Shown here in pieces: positions 1-10,934 of a stretch of 64,000 nucleotides of DNA. A program made the position numbers and the translations under genes. Location: NCBI GenBank assembly GCA_000499405.2, contig HG738138.1, forward strand, positions 14,571,208 through 14,635,207, given 5' to 3'. Numbering within the stretch: the stretch's first letter is position 1; every line of letters begins with the position of its first letter. The DNA comes from Onchocerca volvulus (lineage: Eukaryota > Nematoda > Chromadorea > Rhabditida > Onchocercidae). Under the pieces are notes generated by a model, which had not been told where the DNA came from, ran no database searches, and was given only the letters and a program-made list of their open reading frames with translations.

Positions 1-858
1 TTAACTTCGTCCTCTGTTAAAGATCGTTTCCAGTTTCGCTTCCATTGTTTCGCTTCTTGTTTTGCTGCTGAAGCACAAAGAAATGTTTAAATTGTGCTTA
101 AATTTTATATCAAATTAATTTTTTTCATTGATTTCGGAGAAATCGTCATTTTTAGCTTATGAATAATAATAAAAAGAAAATCTTCATATAGACTTGGAAA
201 AGTTTCTTTTGAAAATTAACACCAATTAATCGAACATGATAAATTAAAAGAATAGAGAGCGAAAAAAAAAATTTGCAAAAATAAAAGAAACACTTAAAAA
301 TGCTCTGCTTTCTACAAATACTTTCAAAAAAAAAAAAAAAAAATAAGAATTTCTTTTTGCTTTTTTTTTCTTTTTTATAAATACTCAAAAAAAGAAGCAA
401 AAGTCAAAAACACTTCGCTTTTTCTCTTTTTTTTTTCTTTTTTTATTTTTTTTAAGCAAAATACTGAAATGGATAAATTTATTTTACTAATACAATGAAT
501 TACTCGCCATTTAAAAGAAAAGTATTTAGATGTTGAAATAAATGATAAGTTTTCATATTCTTCTTCCTTAACCTAATCCAAAAATGTTAATTAAAGGCAT
601 AAATTTCCATGAGAAAAAAAATCGGCTACTTGAAAATCAGAAAAAAAAGAAAGGAAAAAAAACTGAAGAGTTTTTTACTTGTTCTTGTGACAATATAGAT
701 GATGATGCTGTACAAGGAACTATTTTGTCATTTGAAGTAATAATTGTACTTTGTTGAGTAAAATCAATTTCGGATATCTAAAGATTCAAAAATTTCTTTT
801 TTTAATTTGAAAATTTTTTTACATAAAAAAAATGTTTACATAACAATTGTGGTTTCAG

Positions 859-892
<34 letters not shown>

Positions 893-2490
893 ATAAAACA
901 AAAATTTTTAAACGCATTTTCCATGACGGTAAATTAATAGCAATAAAATATGAATATTTTACATTATGAACAAACTAAAAAAATGCGAATTGAAATGTGA
1001 TTAAATTTTTTTCATCTTTTTAACATGGAATCTTTAAAGGAAATGAAATAAAATCTGAGAATATTTTCAAATATTTCCTTAAATTTGAATGTTTCGAAAT
1101 ATTTGATGACTGTTTTTTTATTTTAAGGTCGACAAAATTCAAACTTCCACTTTCAAACTAAATTTTATACTTCTTATTCTTAAATTTAAAATACTTTATT
1201 GTTTGATAACCGTATTTCTTTCATTATTGCTTCCTCATTCTAAACCTCGGAATGAATATTCTGAAATGAAAATTAAGCAAAACATTAATAAGTAATAATA
1301 CAAATTCAAATTACTCGTTTTAATTTATTTTTAGCAATATTTCAGATCCTGTATTAATGAAGATAAATATTATTAAATTTAAAATTATTAGAAAATCGCA
1401 ATTATAATTGTTATCAAAAATTGCAGTTAATTTTAATCAAAATTTGCAATTGATTGTAATCAAAAATTGCAATTATTTATAATAATTGTGATTATAATCA
1501 TTATCTAAACAAGGTGAAAATTTATTATAATTTATTATTATCGACAAATAGATTATTTGTTTTATTTAACGTTTACTATAATTTTTAGTTTTTTAATCTA
1601 TTACTTAATGAAATCACTTTAAATTAATAAAAGGATAATGTTAAAAATTCGTTGCATTTGTCTTTTTAGATTATTTTCATCATTAAAATTATCAGCAAAA
1701 CATACGCACTAAATATCTCATTCGTAATTAAATTATTTCTAAATTTTGTTCCAATTAAAATTTGTTATTACTTGAAATTTATCAATACTATCATTCTTAT
1801 ATTATCATTAATTAATCAAATTTATCAAATTCATTTACAGTCCCAGCTTCACAAAAACGTTCTTCCAAAATGCGCAATTCTTCACGTTCACGTGTCTGTT
1901 GTCGATGATAGTAATCGCCACGTAAAACGTATGATAACATGCATGCAACTCCGCATAATGCGCAGGTTATTATTAACATAATAAATGCGCCAATGAGAAA
2001 AAATGTTTCACGTAAAAAGTTAAGCGACTATGTCCACCTTTAATTTTATATTTTTAAATTTTAATTAATATTTTTGCAAAAAAAGTCTAAATTTTAGAAA
2101 TGCAAATTTAAACAAAAATTATTATCGATATTCGAATAAAATTGTCGACGAAAATTTATGCATCCTACAAGTAATTAATTCTGTCAAATATTCTCACTTA
2201 ATTCATTTCTCATTTTTAATCACTTGTTCTTATTTATCTAATATCTCTGTTAGTGAATTGAAAAAAAAAAAGGAAAATTGAATTACAAGATATTTTTTAA
2301 TTTCGGAAATTAAAATTTTTGCTAAAATTACAAGCAATAAATTATATCACCTTTCGAATAGTACCGATTGTTGTGAACGTCTTCTAAAATCTTCAAAATC
2401 ATATTTAATCCAATTATTTCTTAATTTCGCATCAGCAACTATTGATTCAAATAATATTCGGATCAAAAATTCTATTAACCATTCTTCCAT
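1..2490 (-). CDS. Unrecognised single-pass membrane protein, 3' end off the window (three exons)
   Basis: I do not recognise the family. Predicted exons on the minus strand are 2490-2365, 2027-1853 and 67-1 (continuing past the edge). Exon 1 starts MEEWLIEFLIRILFES and is followed by an acidic and basic stretch. An AG with the pattern attgtag lies 2 nt before the ATG and could be a trans-splice site. Exon 2 carries a strong hydrophobic segment (FFLIGAFIMLIITCALCG) followed by a charged helix (HRQQTREREELRILEERF). Exon 3 continues that helix (KQEAKQWKRNWKRSLTEDEV) to the end of the window. Phases fit: 0 between exons 1 and 2, 1 between exons 2 and 3. The donor of exon 2 is gtgaag and the acceptor of exon 3 is tgcttcag. 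The weak point is the acceptor of exon 2 (gacatag, no pyrimidine tract, in-frame stop just upstream). Exon 1 could therefore belong to another transcript. Confidence 0.4.
1413..1481. repeat. 23-bp tandem repeat, three copies
   Basis: Three adjacent 23-bp units begin at 1413, 1436 and 1459, each starting ATCAAAAWTTGCARTT. They lie in the predicted intron between exons 2 and 3 of the left-edge membrane protein gene. Confidence 0.75.
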
Positions 2491-5455
2491 CACTACAATA
2501 TTAATTATTGAAAAAATTCAGATTAAATAAAAATAATTTAAAACTAATAAAATGCTAAACATAATTATGCAAAAAATAAAAAATGAATTTTCACGAATTT
2601 TGGTAAAAATGCATGTATAAATAACTTTTTAAATTTCGAAAACCAATAAATATTTTTCCAATTTTTTTTTTCTTTTTTTTTTTTTTTAATTTTGCACGAT
2701 TGTATCAGTATTTCATGCATTTAATACAATGAATTTTTGAGAAATTTTAAAAGGAAAATATGTATTTCTGATATGTAGATTTTTAAAATTTAAAAATCAC
2801 GTTTTTTCTAAGTTTTATATATGATTATATCAGCATGCACGCATTTAATACAACCCCAGCTTAATATTTTGATCTATTTCTCATTTAAAGAATTATTAAA
2901 TCTGAAATTCTAAATAAAATTCTCATTTTTTGATTGATTAATTATATTCGAAAGTAATAAACGAGTTCCTTTGAAGATATTTCGATTCATATATCTTTGA
3001 ACTGTTCAGCTATATTATTACTTCGTTCCATCTGATATTGTGAATATATCATTTTTTTTTTTACATTCAAAATTATTTTAGCAATAAACCAACGATGTGA
3101 TTTGAAGCCTAAAAATGTGGAGTGTTTGATGATATTTTATCAATATAAAATACTTCTACCACTTTCCTTGCTTAAATTTTTTAGATAAATAATTTTAAAA
3201 TAATAAAACAAGAAAAAGTTTTTTTTCAAAAGATTTTAAAAAAATTTCAACTTTTTCTTCTTTTTGGATTATCAGAATTCCCTTAAATGATTTATTAAGT
3301 AGTTTTGAAAAATTTTTTTTTTCAAATAATTTATAAATTTAAAATGAATTTTCTTAATTACTGCAAACGAAAAGGAAAAATACTAACAAAAATTGATTAA
3401 TCAAAATGTAAAATGAAATTAGAAATGTGTTTGGTACTCTTATGAATTAGTTTAAATTAAGGCTTTTTTTGAAATAACGATTCGTAATTTAAATTAATTT
3501 TTCTTATTTATTCGAAAAAAAAAAAAGAGAAAAATACTATCGAAAATTGATTAGTCAAAATGTGAAATAAAATTAGGAACAGATTTGGCATTTTTACAGA
3601 TCAAATTTTAGATTTTGTTTTTTATTAGCCAAATATATCGTTTTATCTTCGTCGGTGTTAAATTATGATCAATAGTAATATCAAAGCGATAGGTATATCT
3701 CGTTCTTTGAAATTTAAAATACTTCCATTATGAATTTTCCATATATAATATCGTCCCTGAATACTGTTTAATGTTTAGCGAACATTATGGATGACTCGAA
3801 AATTAATCCCCTTAATTCCAAAATTGGAGAATTTTGAAAATTAAAATGAATTTTTATTCGTTAATAATATCCATTTTTCTTTTTACAACGACATTATCCA
3901 GAATTGGATCAGATTTCAGTTGTAATCTGCAACTGGTCAAGAAAGTGATTTAGGCTAAATCAAGCAATGCATCATGGCTCATGCACTAAGTATTGAAGGT
4001 TTATCCTGGGTAACTTTACAAATTAGAGTAAGGACGAGAAAAAAGTTTATACTTTACTTCTCTACTTCTCATATGATTTTCTTCTCTTTTTTTTGAAAAA
4101 CGTGACATCAGTATTAAAGTGTGACAACAATTTTAGATCAATTAAATAAAAGTTGTTTTGCCAAACCGATTATCAATCTCAATAACTACCCTGTTAATGG
4201 AAATTGGAATGATATTTGTAATGACATGATCAATTATTTAGATGGTAAAAAAGATGATAATGATAGGAACAATTAATATAAGTGATAATTATAAAGAAGC
4301 ACAATGATAACTAGTCTGATTTTGAATTTCTTTTGCTAATGCTAATGTAGCTTCTACACTTGATCAACCATCCCCAAAAATATGCTGTTGCAAAGAGTAC
4401 CACATGAAATTGCAAATTTATCAACCAACCGTTCGGCATTATTCATTAACAAAATGTAAAGGAATTTTGAACTTAAATTGTGCTATATACTTGAAATTAG
4501 CAAAATTAAAAACTTTCAACCAATTCAAAATTCGCCATTCAAATTTACTTTTGATCGTTTGGGTTTTAAAAGCTAAAAATAAAGTGATGAAACTTTATTT
4601 TTAAACCAAAAATGGCCTACTTAATATTTAATATCACTAATCTGCTTAAGTGTGCAAAAATGAATGAGTTTGCAAAAATCGTATTTTAGCTATACGTCGG
4701 ATTTCCCATCACAAACTTCTATGACATATATCTTTTCTAAAATCTCAGTAAAGAAATCAAGATCCATTAAAAACAAGTATCTTTCACTTCTAACAAACTG
4801 CAAATATAATGTTTCCTTAAAGAACTAAATTATCCATCATTTACTTCAGTAATCCAGTAATCGGTTTAAGTTAATATACTTTAGTCATACTTGAAATTTT
4901 TGTGACTAATACTTGGAATGGAACTTTCACTTTTAACTTTATGAAGTAAAAATAAAAGAAAAATTGTGGACGAAATACGAAAAAAAGAAAGAATTTATCT
5001 CTTGTCAATCAATTATAAAACGAATCAAACATAATTCATGATATGAAAAAGCTATGCTTAATTCGCAATTTCGAAATTCACTTCAGTAAAAAAGTTTGTG
5101 AGGGCGTAGAAACTCAAAAAATCAAATAATATGCATATTTTACCAATACGCATACTTCGGCTTTTTAAAATCTTAGCATAGCAAATGAGATCCGTTAAAG
5201 GCTAACAATTTTTAATTCTAACGGACTGCAAATATCATGTTTTCCCAAGGAATAAAAATTGCAATAGCTACAATCATCATCTCAATATCATTTGAATCAG
5301 ACACTATTTAAAAAAACTCCATATTTCTTCAGATCTGAGATTCTCAATAGAAATTAAAATGATTTTCAAAGCAATGCACAGATTATGTCAAAAAAAATGT
5401 TATAGAAAAGGAACATAAAGATCAAAAATATAATACCAGTTTTAAAGCATGTTAT
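2491..5455. other. Intergenic region with degenerate duplications, no gene seen
   Basis: No exon-like frame was found between the start of the left-edge minus-strand gene and the 3' end of RBX1. It contains long T tracts (about 2661-2688). It also holds three diverged local duplications, near 2693-2860, 3349-3600 and 4750-5290, which are listed as findings. Confidence 0.6.
3349..3605. repeat. Diverged tandem duplication, period about 150 bp
   Basis: The block around 3349-3455 recurs at about 3498-3605. Both contain TTTTCTTA, then GAAAAATACTA, then AAAATTGATTARTCAAAATG, then a TTTGG and TTA(T/C)(G/A)A tail, in the same order and spacing. Divergence is moderate. Confidence 0.65.
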
Positions 5456-6313
<858 letters not shown>

Positions 6314-7668
6314 TTCAAATTCTAGTTTCTTTTTATAGTTACCTAAAAGTCAGTTATAATTATTACAGAAATATGACAACTTTCGAGTTATTTCATCACC
6401 GCTTTGAGAAGGTAAAACATGCAAACTAAAAATTAAGTTTTTAACTGGAAAAAATGGATAAGAATACTTGAAATATAACAGTAAACAAAAATAGAAGCCA
6501 ATTTTAGAAAAGAATTAAAATTTTAATCTATTCCAAGAATTCAATTCAGTCATCCAATATATCTATCCATTTATTCTATTATTTACGATTTTTGACGACG
6601 GCAGAAATATACATCATATCAGATCTTTCTTATCCGTATCAGTCCTCAATCTTTCTCCCTTCCTAATCCCTATCTCACTAAATTCATTCGATCAAGCAAT
6701 AAATACTTCCGGATATGAAGTCAAAATATTTATTTGCTTTCGAAAGTCCTTCAAGTTTACATTAAAATAGCTTCAAGTCTGAAATGATTTCGAGCCGAAA
6801 ATAGTCCCATGCATTATACTACATGTATATATGATGTAATCTCACTTTAAAGTATCATCATAATAATTACGTCCCATCTTATATGCGATCAATCAATCAT
6901 TCTAATGAAAGATTTCCATTCTAAAGAACAAAAATTATAGTTCACAGTTATATATTTGATATGACCTCATGCTTGAAGCACCGTCATAATCTTAAATCGC
7001 ATCCTGCATAAGACTAGTCATACAGTTCATGTTTATAGATATATGATCAAAAATGAGATATTTGAAGTGGAGTAATGATCTAACGCCCTGTCGCATTCTA
7101 TGTGAAGTCAATCAATTATCTTTTCATTCACAAGAAAATGATTATATATTTGATACGATCTCACTTGTACGATGACCTAGTCATCTTCCGTAGCATTCTG
7201 CTGAAATTAATCAATTATTTCAATAAAAAGTTTTCATTCTGAGGAACAATTTACAATTATATGTTTGATATAATTTCTCGTTTGAAGTGGCGTCACAATT
7301 TAATGCCGCATCTTGCGCACGATCAATTAATTATTTTAACAAAAAGTTTCTGCTCTAAACAACAAAAACGGCAATTCATATTTACGCATGCTGATGTTAC
7401 AAAATCTCACTTACCTCCACCTTCAAAATTTAGAAAGCAAAAAAAAAGAAAAAAGAAAAACGGAACACTAGAACCCTACCCTTAATATTAGCTACCGGAT
7501 ACATCAGCGTCAACAGGCGATGCAGCCGGAAATAGCCAAACCGCTAAATACTGTACAGTCCGGAAAGTACTAATATCAGTATAATACAATAAAAATATTC
7601 CATGCTGTTTCGGTAGTTGTTGGCGAGTGTATAGCATTGGGATACTTACTTCATTAATTAAATGATCA
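6314..7668. other. Divergent intergenic region between RBX1 and the small-gene cluster
   Basis: It must hold the upstream regions of RBX1 (minus) and of the plus-strand cluster. About 550 bp of it is a degenerate tandem array (6825-7375). I see no convincing exon here. A 62-codon minus-strand frame at 7488-7676 is discussed under rejected items. Confidence 0.6.
6825..7375. repeat. Degenerate tandem array, about five units of 85-125 bp
   Basis: Units begin near 6828, 6949, 7036, 7142 and 7259. Shared landmarks in order are TATATRTTTGATAYRATCTC, TTGAAGTG or a variant, GTCRTAAT, a CGCATC(T/C)TGC-like block, GATCAATCAATTAT, then TTTTCATTCTRARGAACAA. Units 2 and 3 lack part of the 3' half. Confidence 0.75.
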
Positions 7669-8457
7669 ATGTTCAAGTTAAGGCATCATTTGCAGTCACG
7701 TTTGCAGAATACTTGGCCACGTTATAAAAATATTGCCTTTATCACGTTATACATCGCTACCCGTAAGTTTTCGACTTAAAATTGATTTTTGAGATGAATT
7801 AATTTTTTGGTAATTAAATTGAAATTGTGATATTCACAAATTTTAATAGATTTGAAAAGTCAGTTGAATCTGAAAATTAAAAGTTACAAAATTTGAAAAA
7901 GCAATTAGAATTTGAAAATGAGAAACTCTAGGATTCGAAAAACAAATAAAATTTGAAAATGAAGAACTTAGCAAGAAGACTGGAAACCATTGATTTATTA
8001 AAAATCATTCTTATGGCATTTTCGAGCTGTACAAATTGATATTTCAAAGCTTATAATTGAAAATTAAAGTTTTAACTTGAAATTTAATTGCTTAGAATCA
8101 ACAACTCGTATCATTTCCAAGTTTTACGAATGGATTGTAAGAATAATCTAGTGAGGAAGCTAAAAATCTGTCAAGAATTTGATCATTTGAAGTTGATGAC
8201 TTTTAGTGGTTCTTAGTCAGAATGGGTGGAAAAATTTAACCAAAATTCTGAGAAATGAAATAATTTCTAGATTTGAAAATTTGATGTAATAAATGAATCG
8301 TCTGAAATTTGAATCGTTTGTTTAGTTTTGGGCAGTATCAAATGTTACAAATCCAGAAGGACTGAAAGAAAACCTATTAAAAATTAACAAGCATTTGCAA
8401 ATAATTCCATACGGTAGGTCGACTTCTGCTTCAAAATACAATATCATATACATATGA
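7669..8457 (+). CDS. Unrecognised small protein, first gene of the plus-strand cluster
   Basis: Not recognised. Predicted exons are 7669-7762 (donor cccgtaagt, phase 1) and 8336-8457 (acceptor tttgggcag), giving 71 aa. The N-terminus (MFKLRHHLQSRLQNTWPRYK) is basic, lacks acidic residues and could be a mitochondrial presequence. It is followed by a short hydrophobic stretch (NIAFITLYIATLSN) and a polar C-terminal half containing NPEGLKENLLKINKHLQIIP. A gtaggt donor at 8414 would allow an alternative last exon starting at 8695 and ending 11 codons later. The next gene starts 280 bp downstream on the same strand. The phase closure and good donor support it, but a short two-exon model like this can arise by chance. 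Confidence 0.4.
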
Positions 8458-8683
8458 TATCACTGAAGCGATAATATTACCTAGATGCAATTTAATGCTT
8501 TTGTGCATTATTTCGTATTTTTGTTTATCGTTCGACTCTATAATTTAAGTTGTTGTTAATCCTTTTGTTATTTTATTTATCGAGATCTTTTTTATTTTTA
8601 ATTTAAACTGATAGATTAAATCTTTAAAGCCAAGTTTCTAATGAAGTAAATTATTCGTTTGTCATTCATGCAAATAGTAGATT

Positions 8684-8694
8684 TTTTTTTTCAG
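8684..8694 (+). promoter_or_regulatory. Candidate trans-splice acceptor before the next gene
   Basis: A run of Ts ending TTTCAG lies 43 nt upstream of the ATG at 8738. It has the form of a nematode acceptor, but no matching upstream exon is required for the downstream gene. It could also serve an alternative last exon of the preceding gene. Confidence 0.45.
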
Positions 8695-8737
8695 AAATTT
8701 TTTTTCGTTTTTTGAGATATTTGTAAAACAATCGCAA

Positions 8738-9228
8738 ATGTCGAATAAAAACTCCAACGTTGAGAATTACTATGGATACTGGCAACTATATCCCAATAAT
8801 ATGAGTACTCGGCGATGGTTTCAGCAATTTGAAGCATTGAAACATGGAGGACCATTTTGTATGAGAATGCTAGCTGCTTTGACAATCGGTAAATGATAAT
8901 TGTTAATTATTATAGCTTATAATTGGTTGATTGTTTAGATAATATATTTTCTGTCACTTAAATTATGAAACTATGAATTCATCAAGAATATTGTATAGGA
9001 CTATTTTTGTGAGTGCGTTTCTCTCAGAGCAATCCAAAATTCCGTTTAATTTAAATTTACATTTTAGCATGGCATATGGCATATTATACTTATCAGTTTA
9101 ATGCAGTAAATCCAGAACATCGGCATGATTTGAAACATGTAATATGGTTGAAGCGAAAATTTCCTTTCTGCGCATCAATTGGCATTCCTTATAAGGAAGA
9201 AGCGAATAGACCTGAAAAGAGCTCATAA
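8738..9228 (+). CDS. Small single-TM protein, paralogue of the next gene
   Basis: Exons 8738-8888 and 9068-9228, intron phase 1, give 103 aa. Residues 1-45 are polar and aromatic-rich (YYGYWQLYPNN, RRWFQQFEALKHGG). A single hydrophobic segment (MRMLAALTIAWHMAYY) spans the intron. It is followed by a tail with ILKRKFP-like basic residues, then SIGIPYKEE. The following gene (9745-10233) has the same plan, the same phase-1 intron inside its TM segment, and a matching FGIPYREY motif, so the two look like ancient paralogues. The size and single TM resemble small subunits or assembly factors of the mitochondrial inner membrane, but I recognise no family and assign no function. AATAAA at 9461-9466 is a possible polyadenylation signal. 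Confidence 0.7.
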
Positions 9229-9744
9229 CTAATTTTTTCATTTAGACTCTTCCAGCAATTAGCTGCTCAGTTTTCTTCTATATACTTGAAATTTTTACTG
9301 TCAAATGCTTTAGCTAGTTAATTGATTGTTTCACTCCATTATTTTGCAGATCTTTTGATTTATAGATGAAATAACTAAGGCATATTTCATTTGTCATGAG
9401 ATATAATTTCATTATTGCTTATTTGATTTCAATGATTTTGTTCCACTGTCTACTTTAGAAAATAAATTCTTATTTTATTTTTCCAAGTAATGTCTGAAAA
9501 TGGATGATCTCCGAGTAATATTTTGCTTTGTTATCAGAAAATTTTGAGGTGATTTATGCGATAATGAGGAGGTAGTTCGTTTTTTTTAACATTAATATTT
9601 TATCCAGAAAAATTTTTTCAATTGTCACATTAGGTTCGAACGTTGCCGGATCTTTTTGGTGTACGATTAGAATTAATGAAAAAATTATTTTTTAAGAGAA
9701 GAATCTCTTTTTCTTTGAAAATATAAAATTTTGTTCAAGTTCAG

Positions 9745-10233
9745 ATGAAGCAAACGAAATGGTTCCTGAGAAGATATCCTAATCAATACAAAGCAGAAAA
9801 TACGAGGACACCTATCTTAAGCTTTTTTTGTGGTGTAGGCTTTCTATCAGTAGTTTTGGGTATGTTTTTTATCAGTTTGGTTATTACAATCGATAGACTA
9901 GATTGTTTTATTATAAGAACTTCTGATTCATTTTTCAATGTTGTTATTCTACAAGTTGATCTATTCTGAGGGAATATTCGCGGGTCTCTATTCTCTCTAG
10001 TCTGTCAGCATGATCTTCATCTTTAACTTTTTTTCCGCCATTTTTAGTCGCATGAAGTTCTAATCATGAAACCATTTGTTATAGTTCTTTACAATCGATA
10101 TTGTCTGGATGCGAGAAAGCTACCGGATGGCGAAGCGGTGGATTGGAGATTGATGTATTATCTGAAAAAACATGTTCCATCGTTTCGACATTTTGGCATA
10201 CCATACCGAGAATATAAGCCGGATGATTTTTAA
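9745..10233 (+). CDS. Small single-TM protein, paralogue of the preceding gene
   Basis: Exons 9745-9859 (donor gtatgt, phase 1) and 10085-10233 (acceptor tttgttatag) give 87 aa. The short basic N-terminus (MKQTKWFLRRYPNQYK) leads to one TM helix (PILSFFCGVGFLSVVLVLY). The tail is charged and ends HFGIPYREYKPDDF. An AG (ttcag) directly abuts the ATG, as expected for a trans-spliced start. It shares plan, intron position and the GIPY(K/R)E motif with the gene 516 bp upstream. The weaker point is the acceptor of exon 2. An upstream alternative at 10047 keeps the same downstream frame but would need a different donor. Function unknown. Confidence 0.65.
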
Positions 10234-10934
10234 GCATTTTTTCATACCTAGGTTTGTTAGATACGAAAAAAGTAAGCAAAATAAAGAATTATTGTATGTA
10301 TTAGTTAGTATTAGTTAAATTGGTCCATGAACTATAGAATTATTATCGATGAGCTTACTGGTTCAGTATTAATACAGCCGTCTTCTTGTTTGTTTTGTAC
10401 CATTGGAAATCAATAGGCTAATAAGACAAACCAATAAGGAAGGCTATTGGGTTGTGGGTATTGTTAAATATTTGTAGTAATATTGTCAATTTAATTGATA
10501 AAATATTTTCGACTTCGTTTGTTTTATATCCAACCCTGCGTTGGTGCGTACAACTTATTTTCGGAAAAACTTTTCAAAATATTTTCATTGAAATAGTTAT
10601 ACCCACATTGTTCTTATTGATTCTGGATTGTAGTGAAAAATTGATTATTAAAAAAAAAAAAAGGTCAGGAAGACATGGTCATGCAGTGCATCAATGATTT
10701 CATTCAATAGCCCGTACTTTGGTATTGATAATAACATCATTAATCATATTTCATTTAATTTTATAAAGAAGGGTTTAATTACAGTGGGTATATTTATTTC
10801 TTTTATATTTGCCACTAAATTTTGCAACTTATTATCTGGAAGTTGTTTGAAAGAAATTTTGATACCAAATTGAAGAGGATGAGACATGCATTACCTATTG
10901 TTTTCTGTTTTTCTTTTTCATTTTTAGAGAAGAT
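10234..10934. other. Intercistronic region before NAA20
   Basis: About 700 bp with no supported gene. It ends in a long pyrimidine tract and TTTTTAG 7 nt before the NAA20 start codon, a good trans-splice acceptor candidate (10921-10927). Confidence 0.5.
10280..10285 (+). terminator. Polyadenylation signal AATAAA
   Basis: Canonical hexamer 47 nt after the stop of the second small TM gene. Confidence 0.5.

Noticed and set aside
7488..7676. 62-codon minus-strand frame ending ...SPVDADVSGS with fairly balanced codon composition
   Set aside because: It contains a strong gtaagt donor after nine codons, no homologue is recognised, and it overlaps the upstream region of the plus-strand gene at 7669.
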